Shown: positions 16,126-25,278, numbered from the stretch's first letter. The stretch: DNA of 64,000 nucleotides from Nocardioides abyssi (GCF_030412915.1 NZ_JAUHJR010000001.1:434001-498000), one strand, 5' to 3'. Notes: generated from the letters alone by a model not told the origin. Numbers and translations: made by a program.

Positions 16126-17244
16126 GTGAAGGTTCGTAGATTGGTCGTCGTGCTCGCCGCGACGACGGTGCTGGCGGCGTGCTCGCCCCCGGCCGACGAC
16201 AAGGACGACTCCGGCTCGAGCGGCGGCACCGACGCCGCCGCCGCGACGTCGGCCGAGGACTTCGGCGGGATGGAGGGCCTCGTCGAGGCCGCGCAGGAGG
16301 AGGGCACGCTCAACGTCATCGCGCTGCCCCCGGACTGGGCGAACTACGGCGAGATCATCAAGGCGTTCGAGGAGAAGTACGACATCGAGGTCGACTCGGC
16401 GCAGCCCGACGCGGCCAGCCAGGACGAGATCAACGCGGCCGACACGCTCAAGGGCAGCGACCGCGCGCCCGACGTCTTCGACCTCAGCCAGTCGGTGGCG
16501 CTCGCCAACACCGACCGCTACGCGCCGTACCAGGTCGAGACGTTCGACGAGATCCCCGAGGAGTTCAAGGACCCGGACGGCGCCTGGGTCAACGACTACG
16601 GCGGCTACATGTCGGTCGGCTACGACTCCAGCAAGGTGCCGGACATCGAGTCGCTCGACGACCTGCTCGGCCCGGAGTTCCGCGGCAAGGTCGCGCTCAA
16701 CGGTGACCCGACGCAGGCCGGCGCCGCGTTCAGCGGCGTGGTCATGGCCTCGCTGGCCAACGGCGGCTCCGCGGACGACATCGCCCCGGGCGTGGAGTTC
16801 TTCAAGAAGCTGAAGGCGGCCGGCAACTTCCTGCCCGTCGACCCGACGCCGGCCACCATCGAGTCCGGCCAGACCCCGGTCGTCATCGACTGGGACTACC
16901 TCAACGCCACCGAGTCGGAGAAGCTCGACAGCTGGGAGGTCTTCGTGCCGCAGGACGCGGTCGTCGCGGGCTACTACTTCCAGGCCATCAACGCCGACGC
17001 GCCGCACCCGGCCGCCGCCCGTCTGTGGCAGGAGTTCCTCTACAGCGACGAGGGGCAGAACCTCTGGCTCGCCGGTGGCGCCCGCCCCGTGCGTGCCGAG
17101 GCGATGGCCGAGGCCGGCACGATCGACGCCGAGCTGTACGACGCGCTGCCCGAGGTGACCGGTGACCCGGTCATCCCGTCCAACGAGCAGACCGAGTCGA
17201 TGGCGTCGTACCTCGCCGACAACTGGGCGAAGGCAATCGGCTGA
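16126..17244 (+). CDS. ABC transporter substrate-binding lipoprotein (polyamine/iron type)
   Basis: The 372-residue lipoprotein has a basic start, hydrophobic core and lipobox VLAAC with lipidated Cys 19, then a Ser/Gly/Asp linker. The core (GTLNVIALPPDWANYGEIIKAFEEKY, later WVNDYGGYMSVGYDSSKVP) belongs to the family that includes PotD/PotF and ferric-iron or phosphonate binding proteins. It should bind a small solute outside the membrane, and the ligand is not decidable here. GTG 16126 has a perfect AGGAGG five bases upstream. It is first in a four-gene operon (binding protein, two permeases, ATPase). Confidence 0.78.
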   Translation: MKVRRLVVVLAATTVLAACSPPADDKDDSGSSGGTDAAAATSAEDFGGMEGLVEAAQEEGTLNVIALPPDWANYGEIIKAFEEKYDIEVDSAQPDAASQDEINAADTLKGSDRAPDVFDLSQSVALANTDRYAPYQVETFDEIPEEFKDPDGAWVNDYGGYMSVGYDSSKVPDIESLDDLLGPEFRGKVALNGDPTQAGAAFSGVVMASLANGGSADDIAPGVEFFKKLKAAGNFLPVDPTPATIESGQTPVVIDWDYLNATESEKLDSWEVFVPQDAVVAGYYFQAINADAPHPAAARLWQEFLYSDEGQNLWLAGGARPVRAEAMAEAGTIDAELYDALPEVTGDPVIPSNEQTESMASYLADNWAKAIG

Positions 17245-18152
17245 GCACCGTCGCCCCCGTCACGGGCACGTCGACCACGACGTCCCGTGCCCCGCGGTCG
17301 GCCCGACGCCTCGGCGTCGGGCCGGCCCTCGGGCTGGTCCCGTTCCTGGTCTACGTCACGATCTTCCTGCTCGTCCCGACCGTGACGGTGCTGGTGGGCG
17401 CGTTCTCCGGTGGGGAGGACGGCTTCACCCTCGACCGCGTCCGCGCGCTCGGTGAGGAGACGCCGCTGCGCGCCCTGCGCGAGAGCCTGCTGCTCTCGTT
17501 CCTCTCCGCCGGCATCGGCGCGGTGCTCGGCGCGGTGCTGGCGCAGCTGGTCCTCGCGGCCCCGCCGACCGGCGTCGTACGCCGCGTGGTGACCTCGCTG
17601 TGCGGCGTGCTCGCCCAGTTCGGCGGCGTGACCCTGGCCTTCGCCTGGCTCGCCACCCTCGGCTTCGGCGGCCTGCTCACCGAGCTCCTCGCGAGCACGC
17701 TCGGCACCTCCGACGCCGGCTCGGCGTGGCTCTACGAGCTGCCGGGCCTGGTGCTGGTCTACACCTACTTCCAGATCCCGCTGATGGTCATCGTCTTCCT
17801 GCCCGCGCTCGAGGGGCTCCGGCCCCAGTGGCGCGAGGCCGCGGTCAACCTCGGCGCGACGCCGTGGCAGTACTGGACCCGCGTCGCGATCCCGCTCCTG
17901 CGCCCGGCCTTCCTGGGCTCGGCGCTGCTGCTGTTCGCCAACGCGTTCGCGGCGTACGCCACCGCCGCCGCCCTCGTCAGCCAGGGCGCCCCGATCACCC
18001 CGCTCCTCATCCGCTCCGCGCTGACCTCCGAGGTCGTGCTCGGCCAGCAGGACTTCGGCTTCGCGCTGGCCCTGGAGATGGTCGTCGTCGTGGCCGTCGT
18101 CATGGCGCTCTACGCCTGGCTGCTCAAGCGCACCTCGCGGTGGCTGCGGTGA
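17241..18152 (+). CDS. ABC transporter permease with apparent CTG start
   Basis: The frame has no ATG, GTG or TTG between the upstream gene and GTG 17382, yet starting at 17382 would remove most of the first membrane helix (GPALGLVPFLVYVTIFLLVP). The CTG at 17241 overlaps the previous stop as CTGA, exactly where neighbouring genes have ATGA or GTGA. It has GAAGG 7 nt upstream and gives a 303-residue permease with a basic N-terminal tail and six helices. The EAA loop (REAAVNLGATPWQYWTRVAIP) docks the ATPase of 18933. It should form the channel with the next gene product. A rare CTG start is inferred; a base-call error from GTG is the alternative. Confidence 0.75.
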   Translation: MSTVAPVTGTSTTTSRAPRSARRLGVGPALGLVPFLVYVTIFLLVPTVTVLVGAFSGGEDGFTLDRVRALGEETPLRALRESLLLSFLSAGIGAVLGAVLAQLVLAAPPTGVVRRVVTSLCGVLAQFGGVTLAFAWLATLGFGGLLTELLASTLGTSDAGSAWLYELPGLVLVYTYFQIPLMVIVFLPALEGLRPQWREAAVNLGATPWQYWTRVAIPLLRPAFLGSALLLFANAFAAYATAAALVSQGAPITPLLIRSALTSEVVLGQQDFGFALALEMVVVVAVVMALYAWLLKRTSRWLR

Positions 18153-18928
18153 GCGCCGTCGTGGGCCGCGCGGTCCGCTACCTGCTGCTGCTGGCGTTCG
18201 CGGCGTTCTTCGCGCTGCCGCTGCTGGCGCTGCTCGACTTCTCCACCACCGACCTGCGCACGGGCGACCGGACCGGCGCGGCGTGGGCCTCGCTCGTCGA
18301 GGACCCCACCCTCACCGAGGCGATCCGCACCTCGCTGGTGCTGGCCGCGCTGACGGTCGTCGGCATGGTCGTCCTGCTCGTCCCGACGATGGTCTGGGTG
18401 CGGCTGCGGGTGCCGCGGGCGAGCCGGCTGGTGGAGTTCCTCTGCCTGCTGCCGCTCACGATCCCCGCGCTGGTCATCGTGGTCGGCCTGGGCAACGTCT
18501 ACGCCTGGGTGGACTACCTGGTCGGCGACTCTCCACTGACGCTCGCGTTCGTCTACGTCGTGCTCGTGCTGCCCTACGCCTACCGCTCCATCGACGTGGC
18601 GCTCTCGGCGATCGACTCCACCACGCTGTCGGAGGCCGCCCGGTCGCTCGGCGCCGGCTGGTTCACCGTCATCGTGCGCGTCGTCGTGCCGAACATCTGG
18701 CCCGGCGTCCTCGGAGCGGCGTTCATCTCGATCGCGCTCGTGCTCGGGGAGTACACCGTCGCGTCGCTGCTGAACTTCGACACGCTGCCGGTCGTCCTCG
18801 TGCTGCTGCAGAAGAGCGACGCCCCGGCCTCGATGGCCGCCGCGCTCGCCTCCATCCTCTTCGCCGCCCTGCTGCTCGTCGGGCTCTCGCTGCTCGACCG
18901 GCGGCGCCCCACCACCGGGAGGAACTGA
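18149..18928 (+). CDS. ABC transporter permease, second subunit (PotC type)
   Basis: The 259-residue protein has six predicted membrane helices and the EAA loop SEAARSLGAGWFTVIVRVVVPNIWP near residue 155. It pairs with the preceding permease. Its size and GEYTVASLLNFDTLPVVL near the C-terminus resemble the PotC / ferric-type permeases. GTG 18149 overlaps the preceding stop as GTGA, so translation is coupled. The ATPase gene follows after 4 nt. Confidence 0.82.
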   Translation: MSAVVGRAVRYLLLLAFAAFFALPLLALLDFSTTDLRTGDRTGAAWASLVEDPTLTEAIRTSLVLAALTVVGMVVLLVPTMVWVRLRVPRASRLVEFLCLLPLTIPALVIVVGLGNVYAWVDYLVGDSPLTLAFVYVVLVLPYAYRSIDVALSAIDSTTLSEAARSLGAGWFTVIVRVVVPNIWPGVLGAAFISIALVLGEYTVASLLNFDTLPVVLVLLQKSDAPASMAAALASILFAALLLVGLSLLDRRRPTTGRN

Positions 18929-18932
18929 CCCG

Positions 18933-20012
18933 ATGACCACCACCCCTGCCGCCCCCGTCACCGGCTCCGCGGCCGCGTCCTCCGGCGTCGCCGTCGAGCT
19001 CGACGGGCTGCGCCGCTCCTACGGCGACGTGCACGCCCTCGACGGCCTCGACCTGCGCCTCGAGCCGGGGGAGATGGTCGTGCTGCTGGGCCCCTCGGGC
19101 TGCGGCAAGACCACCGCGCTGCGCATCCTCGCCGGCCTGGAGCGCCCCGACGCCGGCACCGTGCGGGTCGGCGGTCGCGACGTGACCCGGGTGCCGCCGA
19201 ACAAGCGGGACATGGGCATGGTCTTCCAGGCCTACAGCCTTTTCCCGCACCTCACCGTGCTCGACAACGTCTCCTTCGGCCTCAAGCTGCGCGGGCGCAA
19301 GCGCTCGGAGCGCCGGCGCCGCGCCGGCGACATGCTCGACCTGGTCGGCCTCGGCCAGCAGGCCGGCCGCTACGCCCACCAGCTCTCCGGCGGCCAGCAG
19401 CAGCGCGTGGCGCTGGCCCGCGCGCTTGCGATCGAGCCGGCGGTGCTGCTGCTCGACGAGCCGCTCTCGGCGCTCGACGCGAAGGTGCGCGTCCAGCTGC
19501 GTGACGAGATCCGCCGCGTCCAGCTCGACGTCGGCACGACCACGCTGTTCGTCACCCACGACCAGGAGGAGGCGCTCGCCGTCGCCGACCGGGTCGGCGT
19601 GATGAACGCCGGTCGGCTCGAGCAGATCGCCCCGCCCGCCGAGCTGTACGACGCCCCGGCCACACCCTTCGTCGGCTCGTTCGTCGGGCTGAGCAACCGG
19701 CTGCCGGCGCAGGTCGTCGACGGCCGGGCGCGGGTGCTCGAGGCCACCGTCGACGTGCTGCCCGGCTCCGCCACCGGCAACGGCACCGCGCTCGTGCGGC
19801 CCGAGGCCGTCCGCCTGGTCGCCGATCCCGCGGGCACGGCCACGGTCGCCTCCGTCGCGTTCCTCGGACCGGTCTCGCGCGCCAGCGTCACCCTGACCGA
19901 CGGCACGCTGGTCACCGCCCAGCTGCCGAGCTCGGAGGCCGTCGCCCTCCGGGTCGGCGAGCGGGTGCGGGTCGACGTCGAGCAGGTGCCGGTCCTGGTG
20001 GTCGCGGACTGA
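18933..20012 (+). CDS. ABC transporter ATP-binding protein (PotA/FbpC type)
   Basis: The 359-residue ATPase has Walker A GPSGCGKTT (about residues 51-59), the Q-loop FQAYSLFPHLTVLDNV, signature LSGGQQQRVALARAL, Walker B VLLLDEPLSALD, and the switch His in FVTHDQEEALA. A C-terminal TOBE-like region follows from about residue 240. It powers import by the two permeases upstream. GGAGG lies about 10 nt before the ATG. The operon ends here; the next gene has its own leaderless promoter. Confidence 0.88.
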   Translation: MTTTPAAPVTGSAAASSGVAVELDGLRRSYGDVHALDGLDLRLEPGEMVVLLGPSGCGKTTALRILAGLERPDAGTVRVGGRDVTRVPPNKRDMGMVFQAYSLFPHLTVLDNVSFGLKLRGRKRSERRRRAGDMLDLVGLGQQAGRYAHQLSGGQQQRVALARALAIEPAVLLLDEPLSALDAKVRVQLRDEIRRVQLDVGTTTLFVTHDQEEALAVADRVGVMNAGRLEQIAPPAELYDAPATPFVGSFVGLSNRLPAQVVDGRARVLEATVDVLPGSATGNGTALVRPEAVRLVADPAGTATVASVAFLGPVSRASVTLTDGTLVTAQLPSSEAVALRVGERVRVDVEQVPVLVVAD

Positions 20013-20022
20013 CCTCGCGGCC

Positions 20023-20028
20023 TAGGGT
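20023..20028 (+). promoter_or_regulatory. -10 box TAGGGT of leaderless DUF1707 gene
   Basis: TAGGGT is 7 nt before the ATG at 20036. Confidence 0.5.
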
Positions 20029-20035
20029 GGCGCCC

Positions 20036-20734
20036 ATGGAGGGCAGCCACACACCCGGGACGCCGGACCCCACGCGGCTGCGCGTCTCCGACGCCGACCG
20101 CCACCGCACCGCCGAGGTGCTGCGCGAGGCGGCGGGGGAGGGCCGGCTGGACCTCGACGAGCTCTCGGAGCGGCTCGAGGCCGCCTACGCCGCCAAGGTG
20201 TACGCCGACCTCGTCCCGCTCGTCAGCGACCTGCCCGCCACGCCCGGCGCGGCCCCCGGCCTGCCGACCCCGGTCGCGCACGCCTCGACGCCCGCCCCGG
20301 CGCCGGCCCCCGGCGGGCCGCCCGTGGCCGGTCGCCGGCACGACACCTCGATCGCGATCATGAGCGGCTGCGACCGCAAGGGCGTGTGGGAGGTCGGGCC
20401 CAGCCACGCGGCGTACGCGCTCATGGGTGGGATCGTCATCGACCTGCGCCAGGCCGTCTTCACCAGCCGCGAGGTCGTCATCACCTGCGCCGCCTTCTGG
20501 GCCGGCATCGACGTCATCGTCGACGAGCGCACCCAGGTCGTCCTCGAGGGCATCGGGATCATGGGCGCCTTCGAGCAGGGCCGCGACAAGGTCGAGGCCC
20601 GCATCGACGCCGACTCCCCGGTGGTCCGGGTCAAGGGCGTCGCGATCATGGCCGGTGTCACCGTCATCCGGAAGGGCCCGGACAAGCCCCGCCGGGGCCT
20701 GCGCCGCGGCCCGGACCGCCCGCAGCTGCCCTGA
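20036..20734 (+). CDS. DUF1707 domain protein with LiaF-like C-terminal domain
   Basis: The 232-residue protein begins with a DUF1707 (SHOCT-like) module, LRVSDADRHRTAEVLREAAGEGRLDLDELSERLEAAYAAKVYADL (residues 12-60). An Ala/Pro linker follows, then a beta-rich C-terminal domain (SIAIMSGCDRKGVWEVG, VVITCAAFWAGIDVIV, VARIMAGVTVI-like repeats) resembling the cell-wall-active antibiotic response domain of LiaF. No membrane helix is present. Proteins of this kind are common in actinobacteria and their role is unproven; an envelope-stress link is by analogy only. The ATG at 20036 fits a leaderless -10 box. Confidence 0.72.
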   Translation: MEGSHTPGTPDPTRLRVSDADRHRTAEVLREAAGEGRLDLDELSERLEAAYAAKVYADLVPLVSDLPATPGAAPGLPTPVAHASTPAPAPAPGGPPVAGRRHDTSIAIMSGCDRKGVWEVGPSHAAYALMGGIVIDLRQAVFTSREVVITCAAFWAGIDVIVDERTQVVLEGIGIMGAFEQGRDKVEARIDADSPVVRVKGVAIMAGVTVIRKGPDKPRRGLRRGPDRPQLP

Positions 20735-20741
20735 CCTGACC

Positions 20742-20827
20742 CGCTGGTCGAGCAGCGAGCGCCGCCCTGCGCCCCTCACCGGGTTTCGACACGTTCGGCG
20801 CCGGGGCGCCTCACGGCTCAACCAGCG
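20742..20827. repeat. Palindromic intergenic repeat, family B, copy 1
   Basis: CGCTGGTCGAGC (20742-20753) and GCTCAACCAGCG (20816-20827) form the ends of an imperfect palindrome between two convergent genes. The interior block CCTCACCGGGTTTCGAC (20774-20790) recurs in reverse orientation, slightly changed, at 26625-26640. Similar GGTTTCGACA...GCTCGACCA repeats are familiar from Nocardioides-type genomes. Confidence 0.55.
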
Positions 20828-20833
20828 ATGTCG

Positions 20834-22081
20834 TCAGTGGGCGGCGGCGTCCTCGGCGGCGTGCTCGGCGGCGGCTGCGGCTTCCGGGTCCTCCTTGGCG
20901 GGGACCCGGCCGGCGCGGTCGAGGTCGATGGTGAGGTTGTCGCCGGTCTCGGGGTCGAAGAGGTGCATGGCACGGGCGTCGACCCAGATCTCGGCGTCGT
21001 CGCCCTCGGCGATCTGGCTGGAGCCGTCGAGGGAGACGACGAGCTGGCTGCGCATCGTGTCGCCGTCCAGGTCGCGCTCGAGCTGGGTGAGCTGCTCGCG
21101 GACCGCGTCGTCGGCCTCGAACGGGATGTAGGCGTAGGCCTCGTTGCCGAGCCACTCCACGACGTCGACCTTGGTGGTGAAGGTCGAGCCGAGGTCGCGC
21201 TTGGCGTCGTCGACGACGGCGGCGTCCTCGAAGTGCTCGGGACGGATGCCGGCGATCAGCAGCTTGCCCTCCGGCACCCGGCCGGCCTTGTCCTCGGGCA
21301 GCCGCACGGTGCCGAAGGGCAGCTCGACCGAGCCGCCTTGGACCGTGGCGGGCAAGAAGTTCATCGGCGGCGAGCCGATGAAGCCGGCGACGAAGAGGTT
21401 GGCGGGGTTGGTGTAGAGCTCGCGGGGCGAGGCGAGCTGCTGGAGCACGCCGCGCTTGAGCACCGCGACGCGGTCGCCGAGCGTCATCGCCTCGGTCTGG
21501 TCGTGGGTGACGTAGACGGTGGTGATGCCCAGCCGCTTCTGCAGGCGGGCGATCTCGGTGCGCATCTGGCCGCGCAGCTTGGCGTCGAGGTTCGACAGCG
21601 GCTCGTCGAAGAGGAACGCGTCGGCGTCCCGGACGATCGCGCGGCCCATGGCGACGCGCTGGCGCTGGCCGCCGGAGAGGTTGCCGGGCTTGCGCTCGAG
21701 GTGCTCGTCGAGCTCGAGGGTCTTCGAGGCGTCGCGGACCTTCTGGTCGACCTCCTCGTCGGAGGCGCCGGCCAGGCGGAGCGGGAAGGCGATGTTCTCG
21801 TAGACGGTCAGGTGCGGGTAGAGCGCGTAGTTCTGGAAGACCATCGCCAGGTTGCGCTCGCGCGGGGCGAGGTCGTTGACCCGGCGCTCACCGATGACCA
21901 TGTCGCCGTCGGTGATGTCCTCCAGGCCGACGATCATCCGCAGCAGCGTGGACTTCCCGCAGCCCGACGGGCCGACGAGGATCATGAACTCGCCGTCCTG
22001 CACGTCGATGGAGACGTCGTTGACGGCCGGGAACCCGTCGCCGTACTTCTTGACGATGTTCTTCATGGTGATGGCAGCCAT
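20834..22081 (-). CDS. sugC: Trehalose-type ABC transporter ATP-binding protein
   Basis: The 415-residue ATPase has Walker A GPSGCGKST, Q-loop VFQNYALYPHLTVYENIAFP, signature LSGGQRQRVAMGRAIV, Walker B AFLFDEPLSNLDAKL and a long C-terminal regulatory (MalK/UgpC-type OB) domain that ends in an Ala/Glu tail. It is the last gene of an operon whose order (binding protein, permease, permease, ATPase) equals mycobacterial lpqY-sugA-sugB-sugC, the trehalose recycling importer. It therefore probably powers that system. The ATG at 22081 lies 6 nt after the SugB-type stop. A UgpC-type role is the alternative. Confidence 0.83.
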   Translation of the reverse strand: MAAITMKNIVKKYGDGFPAVNDVSIDVQDGEFMILVGPSGCGKSTLLRMIVGLEDITDGDMVIGERRVNDLAPRERNLAMVFQNYALYPHLTVYENIAFPLRLAGASDEEVDQKVRDASKTLELDEHLERKPGNLSGGQRQRVAMGRAIVRDADAFLFDEPLSNLDAKLRGQMRTEIARLQKRLGITTVYVTHDQTEAMTLGDRVAVLKRGVLQQLASPRELYTNPANLFVAGFIGSPPMNFLPATVQGGSVELPFGTVRLPEDKAGRVPEGKLLIAGIRPEHFEDAAVVDDAKRDLGSTFTTKVDVVEWLGNEAYAYIPFEADDAVREQLTQLERDLDGDTMRSQLVVSLDGSSQIAEGDDAEIWVDARAMHLFDPETGDNLTIDLDRAGRVPAKEDPEAAAAAEHAAEDAAAH

Positions 22082-22087
22082 GGCGGG

Positions 22088-22921
22088 TCAACCCTTCACT
22101 GCGCCGGAGGTGAGGCCGGCGACGATCTTGCGCTGGAACAGCAGGACGATGATCACGATCGGGATGGTGGCGACGACGGCCCCGGCGGCCAGCAGGGACG
22201 CGGGCCGGCTGAACGGGTCGGGGCCGACGAAGAACGACAGCGCCGCGGGGATCGGCCGGGCGGTCTCGGTCGAGGTGAGCGAGATGCCGAAGACGAAGTC
22301 GTTCCACGCGAAGAAGAAGGTCAGGATCGCCGCGGTGAAGACGCCCGGCGCGGCGAGCGGCACGATCACCTTGCGGAACGCCTGCCAGGAGGTCGCGCCG
22401 TCGACCTGCGCGGCCTGCTCCATCTCCCACGGGATCTCACGGAAGAACGCCGACAGCGTCCAGATCGCCAGCGGGAGCGTGAAGGACATGTAGGGGATGA
22501 TCAGGCCGAGCCAGGTGTCGTAGATCCCGATCGTGCGCCACATGTCGAACAGCGGGCCCACCAGCGAGACGACGGGGAACATCGCGATCACCAGCGCGGT
22601 GGTGAGCACGAAGCGCTTGCCGCGGAACTCCAGGCGGGCGATGGCGTACGCCGCCAGCGTGGCGATCACGACCGAGAGCAGCGTCGCGATGAGCGAGATG
22701 CCGATCGAGTTGAGGATCGCGCGGCGGAACTGGTCGTCCCCGATGACGTCGGAGTAGTTCTGCCAGCCCGCGCCACCGCCGGGCTGTGGGAGGAACCCCT
22801 CGCTGCCGTTGCTGACGGCGTCCTGGGACTTGAAGGACAGCGAGATGATCCACGCGACCGGCAGCAGGCACCAGACGAGGATCGCGGCGAGCCCGACGCC
22901 GAGGCCGATCTTCTGCTTCAT
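22088..22921 (-). CDS. sugB: Trehalose-type ABC transporter permease, SugB-like
   Basis: The 277-residue MalG-type permease has its first helix at residues 5-28 and the EAA loop EQAAQVDGATSWQAFRKVIVPLAAP near residue 180. It forms the membrane channel with the SugA-like subunit. It lies 4 nt downstream of that gene's stop and 6 nt upstream of the ATPase gene, so all are in one operon. The C-terminus (IVAGLTSGAVKG) is the usual end of this permease class. Confidence 0.83.
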   Translation of the reverse strand: MKQKIGLGVGLAAILVWCLLPVAWIISLSFKSQDAVSNGSEGFLPQPGGGAGWQNYSDVIGDDQFRRAILNSIGISLIATLLSVVIATLAAYAIARLEFRGKRFVLTTALVIAMFPVVSLVGPLFDMWRTIGIYDTWLGLIIPYMSFTLPLAIWTLSAFFREIPWEMEQAAQVDGATSWQAFRKVIVPLAAPGVFTAAILTFFFAWNDFVFGISLTSTETARPIPAALSFFVGPDPFSRPASLLAAGAVVATIPIVIIVLLFQRKIVAGLTSGAVKG

Positions 22922-22925
22922 GGGC

Positions 22926-23876
22926 TCATCCCTCCTGCCGGGCCGAGGCCAGGTCGACGCGGAAGATCTTCACGATCAGGTAGGCCACGACCAGCACCGA
23001 GAGGAACAGCAGCACCGAGAGCGCGGAGCCGATGCCGAGCTGGAACTGCTCGATCACCTGCCGGTAGGTCAGGAACGAGATCGACTCGGTGCCGTTGGCG
23101 CCGGCGGTCATCACGTAGATGTTGTCGAAGATCCGGTAGGCGTCCAGGGCACGGAAGAGCACCGCGACCATGATCGCCGCCCGCATGTTCGGCAGGATCA
23201 CCTTGAACAGCCGCTGGAACCAGGTCGCCCCGTCGACCTTCGCGGCCTCGATCATGTCCTCGGAGACCTGGGCCAGGCCGGCCAGCAGGAGCAGGGACAT
23301 GAAGGGCGTGGTCTTCCAGATCTCGGAGACCATGATCGCGACGATCGAGGAGTCGTAGGCCCCGAACCAGTCGAAGGTGTCGTCGAGGAACGGCAGCCAG
23401 CCGTTGACGAAGCCGTTGTCGCTGGAGAACGCGAACTGCCAGGCGAAGCCCGAGACGACGGTGATGATGCCGTAGGGGATGAGGATCGAGGTGCGGATCA
23501 CGCCGCGGGCGAAGATCACGCGGTGCATCACCATCGCGAAGGCGAAGCCGATGACCAGCTCGACGGCGACCGTGACGAGCATGATCATCACGGTGTTCGC
23601 GGTGTCCCGCCAGAACAGGCTGTCGGTCAGCGCCGTCACGTAGTTCTGCAGCCCGACGAAGCTGCGCTCGTCGGGGTCGGTGAGGCTGTAGTCGAACAGC
23701 GAGAGGTAGAGCGCCCGGATCATCGGGAACGCCGTCACGACCAGCATCAGCACGATCGCCGGGGCCACGAGCTTGCGGCCGAGGCTGTTCTCGGCGCGGG
23801 CCCGGTCGGAGTCCGGCGCCTTGGGCGTGGAGCGCGGCTTCTTCGCCGTGGCGGTCTGCACCGTCGAGGTGGTCAC
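22926..23876 (-). CDS. sugA: Trehalose-type ABC transporter permease, SugA-like
   Basis: The 316-residue MalF-type permease has a 35-residue polar N-terminus, six membrane helices and the EAA loop EAAKVDGATWFQRLFKVILPNMR near residue 220. GTG 23876 overlaps the stop of the upstream binding-protein gene by 4 bp (GTGA). The frame is open much further upstream, but that region encodes the binding protein in another frame. It partners with the SugB-like subunit. Confidence 0.84.
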   Translation of the reverse strand: MTTSTVQTATAKKPRSTPKAPDSDRARAENSLGRKLVAPAIVLMLVVTAFPMIRALYLSLFDYSLTDPDERSFVGLQNYVTALTDSLFWRDTANTVMIMLVTVAVELVIGFAFAMVMHRVIFARGVIRTSILIPYGIITVVSGFAWQFAFSSDNGFVNGWLPFLDDTFDWFGAYDSSIVAIMVSEIWKTTPFMSLLLLAGLAQVSEDMIEAAKVDGATWFQRLFKVILPNMRAAIMVAVLFRALDAYRIFDNIYVMTAGANGTESISFLTYRQVIEQFQLGIGSALSVLLFLSVLVVAYLIVKIFRVDLASARQEG

Positions 23877-25201
23877 AGCAGTGCCTTCCCGTCGAGGACG
23901 GCGCGGAGGAAGTCCGCCGACTCCTGCGGGGTGGAATCGGGGTCGACCCCCGTCGGGGAGTGCCAGACCGACTGCACGGCGCTGGAGATCTGGCTGTAGT
24001 AGGCGCTCTTGGGGCGCGGCCCGCCGCTGTCGATGCTGTCGCGGTAGAGCTCGAGCAGGTCCGGCGGGTAGGCCTCCTGGAGCTCGGGGGAGTCGTAGAC
24101 CGAGCCGCGCGAGGGCATCAGCCCGTCGGTGACGGCGAGCTGGGTCTGCGCCTCGGGAGAGGTGATGCAGACCGCGGCCTCCTGGGCGGCGTCGATGTCC
24201 GGGGTGAAGGCGCCGACGCCGATGTCGATGCCGCCGATCGGGGGCTTGGACTCCTCGCCCTCGACGGTCTGGGGGTAGCGGGCCCAGCCGAGGTCCTTCA
24301 GGGCCTCCTCGTCGGGCGGGCCACCGGGCTTGCCGACGGTGCTCTCGTAGTTCTTGTAGACGAAGGTCCAGTTGGTCATGAACTCGCCCGGTCCCTCGTC
24401 GGGGTACATCACGCCGAGGCTGCTGCCCTCGTTGGAGGTCGACAGGCCCGGGATCGTGGCGTCGGAGTCCACGAGCTTCTTGATCACCGCCGCGGCCGCC
24501 TCGCCGGCATCGGAGTCGATCGTGACCTCCGCGTCGCGCCCGGCCTCGGTCTTCTCCACGATCGTGCCGCCGGCGCCCTGGATCATCGCGTTGATCCACA
24601 CGACGTACGCCTCGTAGCGGTCGGCCTGCACGCCGACCTTGCCGCCCTCGGCGTCCGCGGCCTCGATGACCTGGTCCCAGGTCACCGGCTTGCTCATGTC
24701 GAGCCCGGCGGCCTCCGCCAGCGACTTGCGGAACCACAGCACCTGGGTGTTGGCCCACTGCGGGGCAGCGACGACCTCGTCCTCCCAGGAGACGGTCTCC
24801 GCGGCGCCGGCCAGCACGTCGTCGTCGACCACCTCGTCCGCCAGGTCACCCTCGAAGGGCGCCAGCCAGCCGGCGTTGGCGAACTCCGGCACGAAGACCG
24901 GGTCGAGGCTCATCAGGTTCGTCGAGGAGTCCTTGGCCGCGAGCCGGCGCGCGAGCTGCGTGCGCTGGTCGGTCGCGCTGGTGGGCAGCAGCTGGATCTC
25001 GATCTTGTAGTCGTCGGTGCTGCACTCCTCGGCGATCTTCGCCAGCGTGGCCTGACCGTCGGGGTTGATGTACCAGTTCAGGGTCGACCTGCCGTCGCCG
25101 TCGCCCGAGCAACCCGCCAGCAGCGCCGAGGCGCAGGCCAGCGAGACGAGCCCCGCGGACGCCCGTCGGCGTCGGGACCTCAGTGGTCTCCTCGCATCCA
25201 T
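23873..25201 (-). CDS. lpqY: LpqY-like trehalose-binding lipoprotein
   Basis: The 442-residue protein has an Arg-rich N-terminus, hydrophobic core and lipobox LLAGC with lipidated Cys 31. The mature part matches the plan of mycobacterial LpqY: QRTQLARRLAAKDSSTNLMSLDPVFVPEFANAGWLAPF near residue 80, ANTQVLWFRKSL near 150 and GIDIGVGAFTPD near 340. LpqY binds trehalose released during mycolate metabolism; in an organism probably lacking mycolates, the ligand may simply be environmental trehalose or another disaccharide. ATG 25201 is preceded by GAGGG at 5-nt spacing. It is the first gene of the operon, divergent from the MsiK-like ATPase. Confidence 0.8.
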   Translation of the reverse strand: MDARRPLRSRRRRASAGLVSLACASALLAGCSGDGDGRSTLNWYINPDGQATLAKIAEECSTDDYKIEIQLLPTSATDQRTQLARRLAAKDSSTNLMSLDPVFVPEFANAGWLAPFEGDLADEVVDDDVLAGAAETVSWEDEVVAAPQWANTQVLWFRKSLAEAAGLDMSKPVTWDQVIEAADAEGGKVGVQADRYEAYVVWINAMIQGAGGTIVEKTEAGRDAEVTIDSDAGEAAAAVIKKLVDSDATIPGLSTSNEGSSLGVMYPDEGPGEFMTNWTFVYKNYESTVGKPGGPPDEEALKDLGWARYPQTVEGEESKPPIGGIDIGVGAFTPDIDAAQEAAVCITSPEAQTQLAVTDGLMPSRGSVYDSPELQEAYPPDLLELYRDSIDSGGPRPKSAYYSQISSAVQSVWHSPTGVDPDSTPQESADFLRAVLDGKALL

Positions 25202-25278
25202 CGTGCCCTCGCTCCCTCGTGATGGGGGTCACGTGCCCGCTTCGGGCGGTGCTGACACACCTGGTGGCACACGTCTGA

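Noticed and set aside
17241-17382. Permease gene as a pseudogene or frameshift.
   Set aside because: The frame is open and encodes a normal permease up to the CTG that overlaps the previous stop; only the start codon is unusual.
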